Source of the DNA: Hyphomicrobiales bacterium
GTDB taxonomy: Bacteria; Pseudomonadota; Alphaproteobacteria; Rhizobiales; Phreatobacteraceae
NCBI GenBank assembly: GCA_017304475.1
Contig: JAFKKV010000031.1
Location: forward strand, 61,282 to 125,281
DNA length: 64,000 nucleotides
Reading direction: 5' to 3'
Positions within the stretch are counted from its first letter, which is position 1, and each line of letters opens with the position of its first letter. Shown here piece after piece: positions 17,268-28,518 of this stretch. The notes under the pieces are model-generated. The model saw only the letters and a program-made list of their open reading frames with translations, ran no database searches and had not been told where the DNA came from. The position numbers were made by a program, and so were the translations under genes.

Positions 17268-17630
17268 ATGACCCGCACATCCCAACGCTTCAACACCATG
17301 GTCGCGGCGAGCGTCGCGAGCCTGATGACCGCCGGTCCCGAACTGGCATTCGCCCAGAACACGCCGGCAGCGCCTGCGGCGCGCAGTAACACGACCGCGG
17401 CTGAGCCCGTTGTCGGCATGTGGGTGACCGCCAACGGCTTCATCCGGCTCGAGCTTCTGCCCGACGGGCGTTATGACGAGGCGCGCGGCGCGCGGCGCAG
17501 CGCCTATCGTGGCCGCTACGAGGTGCGCGGGCCGCGGCTGCATTTCATCGACGATTCCGGCTTCACCGCCACGGGCGTCATCACCGGTGGCGTGCTCAGC
17601 GTCGGCGGCGACGATTTCCGCCGCGAGTGA
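17268..17630 (+). CDS. Atu4866 domain-containing secreted protein
   Basis: A 120-residue protein. A Sec signal peptide (VAASVASLMTAGPELAFAQ) leads to a short linker and a C-terminal beta-rich domain of about 70 residues. That domain reads VGMWVTANGFIRLELLPDGR, YDEARGARRSAYRGRYEV, and DDSGFTATGVI, the pattern I recall for the Atu4866 family, which has a small lipocalin/streptavidin-like barrel and unknown function. GAACGAGGTT precedes the ATG at 17268. It lies 61 bp before an SDR gene, probably in the same transcript. Confidence 0.78.
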   Translation: MTRTSQRFNTMVAASVASLMTAGPELAFAQNTPAAPAARSNTTAAEPVVGMWVTANGFIRLELLPDGRYDEARGARRSAYRGRYEVRGPRLHFIDDSGFTATGVITGGVLSVGGDDFRRE

Positions 17631-17691
17631 GGCGCGCCGCCGCGCGGACGCCCACAAACCTCAGTCTTCCCCAACAGAACGGATCTTCGTC

Positions 17692-18432
17692 ATGCAGGAC
17701 ATGAACGGAAAAGTCGTGGCCGTGACCGGTGCCTCCAGCGGCATAGGCGAGGCCATCGCCCGGCGGCTCGCCGCCCGGGGTGCTCGCGTTGTGCTGGGTG
17801 CCCGCCGCACCGACCGGCTGGAACGGCTGGCCGCCGAGATGACCGCCGCCGGCGGCAGCGCGGCATTCACTTCCCTCGACGTGACCTCGCGCGAGGCGAT
17901 GCAAGCCTTTGTCGGCTTCGCCGGCGAGCGTTTCGGGCGGCTCGACGTGCTGGTCAACAATGCCGGCCTGATGCCGCTGTCGCTGATCCACGATCTCAAG
18001 GTCGCGGAATGGGACCGGATGATCGACGTCAACCTGAAGGGCGTGCTCTATGGCATCGCGGCCGCCTTGCCGGTGTTCTCGGCGCAGGGATCCGGTCATT
18101 TCGTCAATATCAGCTCGGTGGCCGATCGCCGCATCGTCTCGACCGCCGCGGTCTATTCCGGCACCAAATATGCGGTGAGGGCGATCTCCGACGGGTTGCG
18201 CCAGGAGGTCGGCCCGGCGATCCGTGTCACGCTGGTGGCGCCGGGCGCGACCGAATCCGAGCTCGCCAACGCGATTTCCGACCCTGCGCTGCGGCGCGCG
18301 GCGATCGAGGACTATCGCCGGGACCTGCTGCCGGCCGATGCCATCGCGCGCGCGGTCGCCTATGCCATCGGCGAGCCCGGCGACGTCGACGTCAACGAAA
18401 TCGTGGTCCGGCCGACCGCTCAGGTCTATTGA
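17692..18432 (+). CDS. SDR family NAD(P)-dependent oxidoreductase
   Basis: A classical SDR of 246 residues: cofactor motif TGASSGIGEAIA, an arginine-rich GARRTDRLERLA that favours NADP(H), NNAGLMP, the active-site serine in NISSV, and YSGTKYAVRAI with the catalytic YxxxK. The C-terminus fits the serine-type oxidoreductases of the YdfG-like cluster. The ATG at 17692 is chosen; the next ATG at 17701 is an alternative. With the LysR regulator and Atu4866-family gene it forms a small accessory unit; the substrate is unknown. Confidence 0.9.
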   Translation: MQDMNGKVVAVTGASSGIGEAIARRLAARGARVVLGARRTDRLERLAAEMTAAGGSAAFTSLDVTSREAMQAFVGFAGERFGRLDVLVNNAGLMPLSLIHDLKVAEWDRMIDVNLKGVLYGIAAALPVFSAQGSGHFVNISSVADRRIVSTAAVYSGTKYAVRAISDGLRQEVGPAIRVTLVAPGATESELANAISDPALRRAAIEDYRRDLLPADAIARAVAYAIGEPGDVDVNEIVVRPTAQVY

Positions 18433-18452
18433 GGCCAGGGCCGGAACCGCGC

Positions 18453-18478
18453 GCCGCCCGGGCTCATTTCCGGGCGGC
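18453..18478 (+). terminator. Candidate terminator after the SDR gene
   Basis: A 9-bp perfect stem GCCGCCCGG / CCGGGCGGC with an 8-nt loop, 20 bp after the SDR stop and before miaB. There is no T-run, so termination strength is uncertain. Confidence 0.45.
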
Positions 18479-18558
18479 CGTGCCGGGCGTGCCAAGGAAG
18501 CACTCCCGGTCGGCCCGGAAATCCGCTATATCGCGCCTCTTGATCCCAAGAGCATGTG

Positions 18559-19995
<1,437 letters not shown>

Positions 19996-20020
19996 ATCTT
20001 TCAAAGGAAGGATCGACGGT

Positions 20021-21102
<1,082 letters not shown>

Positions 21103-21106
<4 letters not shown>

Positions 21107-21612
21107 GCTACGATCCTCTCGAGGAGGTGCCGGTCCAGACCGACATCGCCGTGCTGTCCGACCTCTGGAACGGTCTTCCCGACGCCGAGCATATCGTGCG
21201 CCGGGCAGTTGCCGCCGCCGCCGCCCATCCCGAGGTCAAGCCGCCCGCGGACGCCGAACTGTCGGTGGCGCTCGCCGACGACGCCGAGGTGCAGAAGCTC
21301 AACCGCGACTATCGCGGCAAGGACAAGCCGACCAATGTGCTGTCCTTTCCGGCGACCCATGGGCCGATGCTGGGCGATGTGATCATCGCTTATGAAACCC
21401 TGGTCAAGGAGGCCGCGGAGGAGGAGATTGCAGCCGGCGATCACCTGACCCACTTGACGGTGCACGGGCTGTTGCATCTTCTTGGCCATGATCACGAGAC
21501 CGAAGCCGAAGCCGTGACGATGGAACGCCTCGAGACCGAAGTCCTTGCCAGCCTCGGCGTCAAGGACCCCCACGCGACCGGGCGCACCATGCCCGATGGA
21601 CCCCATGCCTGA
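21103..21612 (+). CDS. ybeY: rRNA maturation RNase YbeY
   Basis: A 169-residue zinc endoribonuclease acting in 16S rRNA 3'-end maturation and ribosome quality control. The metal motif HGLLHLLGHDHE (HxxxHxxxxDH) and the upstream RGKDKPTNVLSFP are diagnostic. The start ATG overlaps the phoH stop (ATGA), so translation is coupled. The C-terminus overlaps the start of the next gene by a few codons. Confidence 0.96.
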
Positions 21613-22861
21613 CCCCAGCGACAGTCGATACCGAACCACCGCGGCGGAAGCCGCAAGCCCGCCTCCGCCGATCGCCGCCGTCGAGACCGACAGGTCCGCC
21701 GAGCGTCATGAACGCTGGATCGACCGGTTGCGCCACCGGCTCGGGCTCAAGCAGAACACCTCGATCAGGCAGAACCTCGAGGAAGTGCTCGAGGAAAACG
21801 CCCCTGCCTCGGCCGGCTTCACGCCGGAAGAGCGGTCGATGCTCAAGAACATCCTGGAGCTGCGCGAGAGCGGCGTCGGCGACCTGGCGCAGCCGCGCGC
21901 CGATATCGTCGCGGTGCAGAAGGACATTTCACTCGGCAGCCTGATGCAGGCTTTCGAGGATGCCGGCCATACCAGGCTCGTGGTGTTCGACGACACGCTC
22001 GACGACCCCGTCGGCATGGTCCACATCAAGGATCTGGTCACCCACCTCTTCAACGAGGCCAAGAAGGCCTCGCGCAAGCGCAGGCCGGGGGCCAAGGGCG
22101 AAGCCAAGCCCGACCCGAAATCCGAACAGAAGCCGGATGGCAGGAACGGCGTGCTCGATCTCGGCGCGGTCGACCTGGCGGCGGCGCTGTCGTCGAGCCG
22201 GCTGATCCGGCCGATCCTGTTCGTGCCGCCCTCCATGCCGGCGATCGATTTGCTGGCACGCATGCAGGCGACCCGCATCCAGCTGGCTTTGGTGGTCGAC
22301 GAATATGGCGGCACCGACGGGCTGATCGCCATGGAGGATATTGTCGAGAGCATTGTCGGCGACATCGAGGACGAGCATGACGTCGACGACGGCAAGACCA
22401 TCGCGGTCATCGCCGACGGCAGCTATATCGCCGATGCGCGGGCGACGCTGGAAGAGGTGCGTGAAAGCCTCGGTCCGGATTTCGATCCGGGCGAGGAGGT
22501 CAGCGACGAGGTCGATACGCTGGGCGGCTACCTGACCGTGCTCGCCGGCCACGTGCCGGTGCGTGGCGAGGTGGTCGCCGGGCGCGGCGACTTCGAGTTC
22601 GAGGTGGTGGACGCCGATCCCCGCCGGGTCAAGCGCGTCAAGATCACCCGGGGCCGGGGCCTGATCGCCAAGCCGGCCCGCACCAGCAGGCGCAAGGACG
22701 AAGAGGAAGAGGTGGCGCCGCTGGTCGAGAAGCCGGCGCCTCCGCCGATCGACGACAGGCTGCCGGTCGCGGAGGCCCAGCCGGCGACCGCCGCGCCGCC
22801 GTCCGGCGAGCCGCCGTCCTCGGGCTCCGCGCAGGCCTCCCGACCGGAGGTGTCCGGATAA
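21605..22861 (+). CDS. Hemolysin/CorC family CBS-domain protein
   Basis: About 418 residues from the ATG at 21605 (ATG 21596 is an alternative adding three). A basic N-terminal region precedes two CBS motifs (PRADIVAVQKDISLGSL; FVPPSMPAIDLLARM). The domain carries VVDEYGGTDGLIAMEDIVE, then a CorC_HlyC transporter-associated domain (DGSYIADARATLEEV). There is no DUF21 membrane domain. The last 70 residues are a proline- and acid-rich tail. E. coli CorC assists Mg/Co efflux; the role here is probably similar but unproven. Confidence 0.88.
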   Translation: MPDPSDSRYRTTAAEAASPPPPIAAVETDRSAERHERWIDRLRHRLGLKQNTSIRQNLEEVLEENAPASAGFTPEERSMLKNILELRESGVGDLAQPRADIVAVQKDISLGSLMQAFEDAGHTRLVVFDDTLDDPVGMVHIKDLVTHLFNEAKKASRKRRPGAKGEAKPDPKSEQKPDGRNGVLDLGAVDLAAALSSSRLIRPILFVPPSMPAIDLLARMQATRIQLALVVDEYGGTDGLIAMEDIVESIVGDIEDEHDVDDGKTIAVIADGSYIADARATLEEVRESLGPDFDPGEEVSDEVDTLGGYLTVLAGHVPVRGEVVAGRGDFEFEVVDADPRRVKRVKITRGRGLIAKPARTSRRKDEEEEVAPLVEKPAPPPIDDRLPVAEAQPATAAPPSGEPPSSGSAQASRPEVSG

Positions 22862-22958
22862 GCGCTATGCTTGACCGGCGCGCCCGGCTGGCCGACACGG
22901 GTGACATGCTCTCGCGCCCAGCCGAATCGTCTCCGTCATCGCCTGGCAGCCTGTCCGG

Positions 22959-24563
22959 ATGATTCCACGTGCCGCCCGATCGATCATCCTGGCCTGGGGC
23001 TGGCGGCGCGCGGCGCTGGCCTTCGGCGCCGGCGCGCTCGGCGCGCTGGCCATGCCGCCCTTCGGGATCTTCCCGGTCCTGGCGATCAGCTTCCCGGTTC
23101 TCGTCTGGCTGCTGGACGGTGCTTCGGCCGCCGGCGGCCGGTGGCGCACGCTGCTTGCCGCCGCCCGCACCGGCTGGTGGTTCGGTTTCGGTTACCATCT
23201 TGCCGGTTTGTGGTGGATCGGCTCGGCCTTTCTGGTCGAGGCCGATCGCTTCGCCTGGCTCATGCCGGCGGCGGTCATGGCGCTGCCGGCCGGGCTTGCA
23301 TTGTTCACGGCGCTCGGGACGGCTTTCGCGCGCCTGGTCTGGCGCCCGGGAGCCGGGCGCATCCTGGCGCTGGCGCTTGGGCTCTCGGCCGCCGAATATC
23401 TGCGCGGCACGGTGCTGACCGGCTTTCCCTGGAACCCCTACGGCTCGGCGCTGACCCAATATCTCTGGCTCGCCCAGGCCGCGTCCCTCATCGGGGTTCA
23501 TGGGTTGACCCTTGTCGCCGTCCTGGTCTTTTCCAGCTTCTGCACGCTTGGCGACGATCCGCAGGCCGGCTCGCGGCGCATCGCGGTGCCCGCCGGCGCC
23601 ATGCTCGCGCTGATGTGCATGGCGCTCTATGGCGGCTGGCGCGTCTCGACCACGCCGGTCGGCGTCGTCGACGGCGTCAGGCTGCGCATCGTCCAGCCCG
23701 ACATTCCCCAGGATGACCGGTTCCGCGCCGAGGCGCGCGACTGGATTCTCGCCCGCTATGCCGAGCTTTCGGACAAGGCGTCGTCGCCCGAGCGCATGGG
23801 CATCAAGGACGTCACCCACCTGATCTGGCCGGAATCGGCCTTTCCGTTCTTCCTGATGTTTGACCGCGAGGCCCTGACCCGCATCGCCAATCTGATTCCC
23901 GAGGGCACCACGCTGATCACCGGCGCCGCGCGCGCCGACGCGCCGCTGCCCGGCCGGCGTCTGCCGCGTGTGTTCAACTCGGCTTATGTCATCGATCATC
24001 AAGGTGCGATCACCAATACATATGACAAGGTTCACTTGGTCCCGTTCGGCGAATACCTGCCGTTTCATGACCAGCTGGAAGCCATGGGGCTGGAGGCGAT
24101 CACGCGCGTGCAGGGAGGGTTCTCATCCGGCGATCGCCGCCGCACGATCGACCTGCCGGGCGCGCCGCCGGTCGGCATCCTGATCTGCTACGAGATCATC
24201 TTCCCCGGCGAGGTGACGGCGCCCGATCGCCGGCCCGGCTGGCTGCTCAACGTCACCAATGATGCCTGGTTCGGCTTCACGCCCGGGCCCTATCAGCACA
24301 TGCACCAGACCGCGGTTCGCGCCATCGAGGAAGGGCTGCCGGTGGTGCGTGCCGCCAATAACGGAATATCGGCGGTGATCGATCCGCTCGGCCGGATCGT
24401 CCGGTCGCTGCCGCTCGGTGCGCGCGACGCCCTGGACGCCGAATTGCCCACGGCTTTGCCGCAAACCGTGTTCGCGCGGGCGGGTCACGTGCCGCTGGGT
24501 GTCGCCTGGGTCGGGTTGTTGCTGGTTGTACTACGTCGACGGGGAAAAAAACGGCAAAATTGA
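22959..24563 (+). CDS. lnt: Apolipoprotein N-acyltransferase
   Basis: A 534-residue inner-membrane enzyme that adds the third acyl chain to lipoproteins. N-terminal transmembrane helices (about residues 10-220) precede a nitrilase-like domain. The catalytic triad is visible as the Glu in WPESAFPF, the Lys in YDKVHLVPFGEYLPF and the Cys in GILICYEIIFPG. The downstream LNVTNDAWFGFTPGPYQHM is also typical. The gene ends in an unusually A-rich stretch (GGGGAAAAAAACGG near 24540), followed by an AT-richer gap before the XRE gene. Confidence 0.95.
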   Translation: MIPRAARSIILAWGWRRAALAFGAGALGALAMPPFGIFPVLAISFPVLVWLLDGASAAGGRWRTLLAAARTGWWFGFGYHLAGLWWIGSAFLVEADRFAWLMPAAVMALPAGLALFTALGTAFARLVWRPGAGRILALALGLSAAEYLRGTVLTGFPWNPYGSALTQYLWLAQAASLIGVHGLTLVAVLVFSSFCTLGDDPQAGSRRIAVPAGAMLALMCMALYGGWRVSTTPVGVVDGVRLRIVQPDIPQDDRFRAEARDWILARYAELSDKASSPERMGIKDVTHLIWPESAFPFFLMFDREALTRIANLIPEGTTLITGAARADAPLPGRRLPRVFNSAYVIDHQGAITNTYDKVHLVPFGEYLPFHDQLEAMGLEAITRVQGGFSSGDRRRTIDLPGAPPVGILICYEIIFPGEVTAPDRRPGWLLNVTNDAWFGFTPGPYQHMHQTAVRAIEEGLPVVRAANNGISAVIDPLGRIVRSLPLGARDALDAELPTALPQTVFARAGHVPLGVAWVGLLLVVLRRRGKKRQN

Positions 24564-24774
24564 TCGTTTACTACCTCTGAAGAATGTTTTGAGTGCCTTG
24601 TACGGTGATGCATTATTGGCCATAACGCGATTGTGGATAGCGGAGGTTGTGATTGGTCACTACCGGGGCAGGTGGTACCATCATCCCTCTCGCGTCTAGT
24701 CCGCGCGCATGCAATCCACGCCGGGGATCGGCGGCGTGTCCAGCAGTGGGTGGTGGGGGTACGGAGTAAATCGT

Positions 24775-25194
24775 ATGATCAAGAAGGCACCGAACCCGAT
24801 CGACAAACATGTCGGCAGCCGCGTTCGCATGCGTCGCATGATGCTTGGGATGAGTCAGGAAAAGCTCGGTGAGCGACTCAGCCTGACATTCCAGCAAGTC
24901 CAGAAATACGAGAAGGGGACCAATCGCATCGGCGCGAGCCGGCTGCAGCAGATCTCGGCGATTCTGTCGGTCCCGGTGTCGTTCTTCTTCGAGGGAGCAC
25001 CGTCCGGCGAGCCCGGTCCCGAAGGCGGTTTCCAGGAGACCTCCGGCGGCGCGTCCTATGTCGCCGACTTCCTGTCGACCAGTGAAGGCCTGGCGCTCAA
25101 CCGCGCTTTCATCCGGATCAAGGATGCTAAGGTTCGCCGCAAGGTCGTCGATCTCGTCAATGCCATTGCAGGCGAGGACGCAGTCTCTCCCTGA
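24775..25194 (+). CDS. XRE family helix-turn-helix regulator upstream of metK
   Basis: A 139-residue protein with an N-terminal lambda-repressor-like HTH (RVRMRRMMLGMSQEKLGERL, then TFQQVQKYEKGTNRIGASRL) and a C-terminal helical tail (NRAFIRIKDAKVRRKVVDLV). I recognise this gene in the same place, between lnt and metK, in other Rhizobiales. It may regulate metK or itself; direct evidence is lacking. The ATG at 24775 follows ACGGAGTAAATCGT. The 211 bp upstream of it are AT-richer than the surroundings and probably hold the promoter. Confidence 0.9.
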   Translation: MIKKAPNPIDKHVGSRVRMRRMMLGMSQEKLGERLSLTFQQVQKYEKGTNRIGASRLQQISAILSVPVSFFFEGAPSGEPGPEGGFQETSGGASYVADFLSTSEGLALNRAFIRIKDAKVRRKVVDLVNAIAGEDAVSP

Positions 25195-25481
25195 AGCCGG
25201 AAGGCCGTCCGAATCGCGAGGTCGCATTGTTCGCCGGAGGTCGCGTCGCGCGCCTCCCGTTCTTTTTTGCGAACGAATCGGCCTTTTTGACGTTTTCGGG
25301 CTTGACCGTCGCACAAGCTATTGCCAGAACCTCGCCCGCTCGGGATTTGTTGCCATGTGCATCGTCCTGGGCGGCGGCGCCCCATCGACGGTGCGGTCAA
25401 GGATCCCGGTTCACGGCGCCACCGACGCGACGGCGCCTCGTTTCGCTCAAAACGCGAGACATTGCCTCTGGAGGACGTTTC

Positions 25482-26693
25482 GTGTCCCGCAGTTCCTATC
25501 TCTTCACGTCGGAGTCCGTGTCCGAAGGCCATCCGGACAAGGTTTGCGACCGCATCTCCGACGAGATCGTCGATCTGTTCTTCAAGGAGGCCGCCAAGGC
25601 CGGCCTGCCGGCCTCCCAGGTCCGCGTCGCCGCTGAAACGCTCGCCACCACCAATCGCGTCGTCATCGCCGGTGAGGTTCGCACCAACCTGACCGAGAAG
25701 CAGATCAAGTCGAAGGTCAAATCGGCCGCCCGCAAGGCGATCAAGAACATCGGCTACGAGCAGGACGGCTTCCACTGGAAGAAGGCCAAGATCGACGTTC
25801 TCCTGCATCCGCAGTCTGCCGACATCGCCCAGGGCGTCGACGAGACCGGCAACAAGGATGTCGGCGCCGGCGACCAGGGAATCATGTTCGGCTATGCCAG
25901 CCGCGAGACCCCGGAACTGCTGCCCGCCCCGATCTACTACGCCCACAAGATCCTCGAAGACCTGACCATTGCCCGCAAGAAGGGCGAGGGCCCGGCCGCC
26001 AAGCTCGGCCCGGACGCCAAGAGCCAGGTCACCATCCAGTATGAGGACGGCAAGCCGGTCGGCGTCACCCAGATCGTGCTGTCGACCCAGCATCTCGACG
26101 AGAAGCTGACCTCGGCCGACGTGCGCAAGATCGTCGAGCCCTATATCCGCGCGACCCTGCCGGAAGGCTGGATCTCCAAGGACACCGTCTGGCACGTCAA
26201 TCCGACCGGCAAGTTCGTCATCGGCGGTCCGGACGGCGACGCCGGCCTCACCGGCCGCAAGATCATCGTCGACACCTATGGTGGTGCCGCGCCCCATGGC
26301 GGCGGTGCCTTCTCGGGCAAGGATCCGACCAAGGTCGACCGCTCGGCCGCCTATGCCGCGCGCTATCTCGCCAAGAACGTGGTCGCGGCCAAGATCGCCG
26401 ACCGCTGCACCATCCAGCTGTCCTATGCCATCGGCGTCGCCAAGCCGCTGTCGATCTATGTCGATCTGCACGGCACGGGCCGCAACGGCGTTGACGAGGC
26501 CAGGCTCGAGAAGGTGCTCGGCGAGGTCCTCGACCTGTCGCCGCGCGGCATCCGCGAGCATCTCGGCCTCAACAAGCCGATCTATGCCAAGACCTCGGCC
26601 TATGGCCATTTCGGCCGCAAGCCCGGCCGTGACGGCTCGTTCTCCTGGGAGAAGACCGATCTCGTCGCCAAGCTGAAGGAAGCGCTCGCCTGA
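25482..26693 (+). CDS. metK: S-adenosylmethionine synthetase
   Basis: A 403-residue methionine adenosyltransferase: SYLFTSESVSEGHPDKVCDR at the N-terminus, GAGDQGIMFGYA, the P-loop-like GGGAFSGKDPTKVDRSAAY and the C-terminal KTSAYGHFGRKPG. It makes SAM from methionine and ATP. The GTG at 25482 is chosen because CTCTGGAGGACG lies just upstream; a longer frame to 25227 shows no family similarity. The 287-bp leader after the XRE gene shows no riboswitch I can recognise. The SAM-responsive element in this window is at metZ instead. Confidence 0.97.
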   Translation: MSRSSYLFTSESVSEGHPDKVCDRISDEIVDLFFKEAAKAGLPASQVRVAAETLATTNRVVIAGEVRTNLTEKQIKSKVKSAARKAIKNIGYEQDGFHWKKAKIDVLLHPQSADIAQGVDETGNKDVGAGDQGIMFGYASRETPELLPAPIYYAHKILEDLTIARKKGEGPAAKLGPDAKSQVTIQYEDGKPVGVTQIVLSTQHLDEKLTSADVRKIVEPYIRATLPEGWISKDTVWHVNPTGKFVIGGPDGDAGLTGRKIIVDTYGGAAPHGGGAFSGKDPTKVDRSAAYAARYLAKNVVAAKIADRCTIQLSYAIGVAKPLSIYVDLHGTGRNGVDEARLEKVLGEVLDLSPRGIREHLGLNKPIYAKTSAYGHFGRKPGRDGSFSWEKTDLVAKLKEALA

Positions 26694-26718
26694 TCGGGCG
26701 ACGGCTCCGCATTCTCTG

Positions 26719-26743
26719 CGAAGGGGGCCCTCGGCCCCCTTCG
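26719..26743 (+). terminator. Stem-loop after metK
   Basis: A perfect 11-bp stem CGAAGGGGGCC / GGCCCCCTTCG with a CTC loop, 25 bp after the metK stop. Only TCAT follows, so the U-tract is short, but stem strength and position fit a terminator. Confidence 0.7.
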
Positions 26744-26784
26744 TCATATCCAGGGTCCGAATCGTCGGACCGCCCGGACCACCG

Positions 26785-27480
26785 ATGATGAGCGACGAGA
26801 TAAGACTGGCGGGGCAGGGCTCGTTTTTTGGGCGGCGCAAGGGCAAGGGCCTGCGCGCGCATCAAACCGGCCTGATCGAGACGCTGCTGCCGCGCCTGAT
26901 CGTCGACCTGACGGCGCCGGCCGCGCCAGCGGCCCTGTTCACCGGTGCCGTCGACGGCATCGTGCTGGAAATCGGCTTCGGCGGCGGCGAACACCTGGTG
27001 CGCGAGGCCTTGGCCTTTCCGCGCCAAGGCTTCATCGGGGTGGAGCCTTTCGTCAACGGCATGGCCAAGATGCTCGCCGAGATCGAGCGCAAGCAGATCG
27101 GCAATGTCCGGCTCCATACCGGCGACGGCGCCGACGTCCTGGCCTGGTTGCCGGAAGCCTCGCTCGACCTCGTCTACCTGCTCTATCCCGATCCCTGGCC
27201 GAAGACGCGCCATCACAAGCGCCGCTTCGTGTCCGACAAGACGGTCGCGGCGATCGCCAGGCTGTTGAAGCCCGGCGGCGAATTCCGCTTCGCCACCGAT
27301 ATCGACCATTATGCCGCCTGGACGCTCGAGCGCCTGATGCGCTCGCCGTCCTTCGTTTTCGCCGCCGAAAAGGCCAGCGACTGGACGACGCCCTGGGCCG
27401 GCTGGGAATCGACCCGCTACGAGGCCAAGGCGCTGCGCGAAGGTCGGAAGCCGTGCTATCTGACGTTCCGGCGCGTCTAG
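26785..27480 (+). CDS. trmB: tRNA (guanine-N7-)-methyltransferase
   Basis: A 231-residue TrmB: SFFGRRKGKGLRAHQTGL, the SAM-binding EIGFGGGEHLVREA, and the catalytic block LLYPDPWPKTRHHKRRFVS. It methylates G46 in the variable loop of tRNAs. The ATG at 26785 is immediately followed by another ATG, so the start may be one codon later. It follows metK, as is common in Rhizobiales. Confidence 0.95.
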   Translation: MMSDEIRLAGQGSFFGRRKGKGLRAHQTGLIETLLPRLIVDLTAPAAPAALFTGAVDGIVLEIGFGGGEHLVREALAFPRQGFIGVEPFVNGMAKMLAEIERKQIGNVRLHTGDGADVLAWLPEASLDLVYLLYPDPWPKTRHHKRRFVSDKTVAAIARLLKPGGEFRFATDIDHYAAWTLERLMRSPSFVFAAEKASDWTTPWAGWESTRYEAKALREGRKPCYLTFRRV

Positions 27481-27540
27481 CGGCGGTCCTGTCGGGACGC
27501 AGCCCATGATGAGGCCGCAACGGCCGATCCGGAACCGCGC

Positions 27541-28518
27541 GTGACATCCATCCTCGTCCTGGTCTGCTTCATCCTCGCCGGCCTGTCGCTTCTGGCCGGG
27601 CCGGTGGCGCTGTCGCCGGCGGAGGTGATGTCCGGCCTGTTCGGCGGCGATACCACCGCCGCGATCATCGTCACCGAAATCCGCCTGCCGCGCACCTTGC
27701 TGGCCTTGATGATCGGCGCGACCCTGGGTTTGGCCGGCGCCGCGCTGCAAGGGCTGGTGCGCAATCCGCTCGCCGAGCCGACGCTGTTCGGCGCGCCGTC
27801 CGCCGCGGCCTTCGCCTCCGCCGCCATGCTGGGCCTGGGCGGTGCGTCGGCCCTGTCCTATTGGCTGCCGGTCGCCGGCATGACCGGCGCCTTCGTTTCG
27901 GTCGCCGCGCTGCTGCTGGTCGCCGGCCCGCATGCGAGCCTGACCATCCTGCTGCTCGCCGGCATCGCGCTCGCCAGCCTGTTCGGCGCCGGCACCGCGC
28001 TCGTGCTCAATCTCGCGCCCAATCCTTTCGCCGCACTGGAAATCGCCTTCTGGCTGCTCGGTTCGCTCGAGGATCGTTCCTTCGTCCATATCGCCCTGGC
28101 CGGTCCCTTCCTGGCGGCCGGCGCGGCGCTGCTGATCTCGCAGGCCAAGGCCTATCGTGCGCTGACGCTGGGCGAGGAGGTGGCGGCGAGCCTCGGCGTT
28201 CATCTCGGCCGCGCCCGTATCGTCGTGGCCCTCGGCCTGGCCCTGGGCGTCGGCGCCGCGGTGTCGGTGACCGGCGCCATCGGTTTCGTCGGACTGGTCG
28301 CGCCGCATCTGGTCAGGCGCGCGGTTCACGCCGATCCGGCGCGCATCCTGCTGCCGGCAGCACTTGCCGGGGCGGCGCTGCTCACCGCCGCCGACATCCT
28401 GGCCCGGCTCATCCCGGCCACCACCGAGATCAAGACCGGCGTGATCACCGCGCTGATCGGCGTGCCTTTTCTGCTCTGGCGGATCTTCGGCGAGCGGCGC
28501 CTGGAGGCGGGGGCATGA
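27541..28518 (+). CDS. FecCD family ABC transporter permease
   Basis: A 325-residue permease of the BtuC/FecCD type, with about nine to ten hydrophobic segments. It shows RLPRTLLALMIGATLGLAGA, GLVRNPLAEPTLFGAPSAAA and GFVGLVAPHLVRRAV, all family hallmarks for siderophore, heme or cobalamin import. The start is GTG at 27541. It overlaps the ATPase gene by 4 bp. No periplasmic binding protein gene lies next to the pair, so the substrate is unclear. Confidence 0.92.
   Translation: MTSILVLVCFILAGLSLLAGPVALSPAEVMSGLFGGDTTAAIIVTEIRLPRTLLALMIGATLGLAGAALQGLVRNPLAEPTLFGAPSAAAFASAAMLGLGGASALSYWLPVAGMTGAFVSVAALLLVAGPHASLTILLLAGIALASLFGAGTALVLNLAPNPFAALEIAFWLLGSLEDRSFVHIALAGPFLAAGAALLISQAKAYRALTLGEEVAASLGVHLGRARIVVALGLALGVGAAVSVTGAIGFVGLVAPHLVRRAVHADPARILLPAALAGAALLTAADILARLIPATTEIKTGVITALIGVPFLLWRIFGERRLEAGA

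Noticed and set aside
25195..25481. Riboswitch in the metK leader
   Set aside because: No SAM-class consensus could be found; only a weak CGTTC/GAACG hairpin near 25259-25275 was seen.
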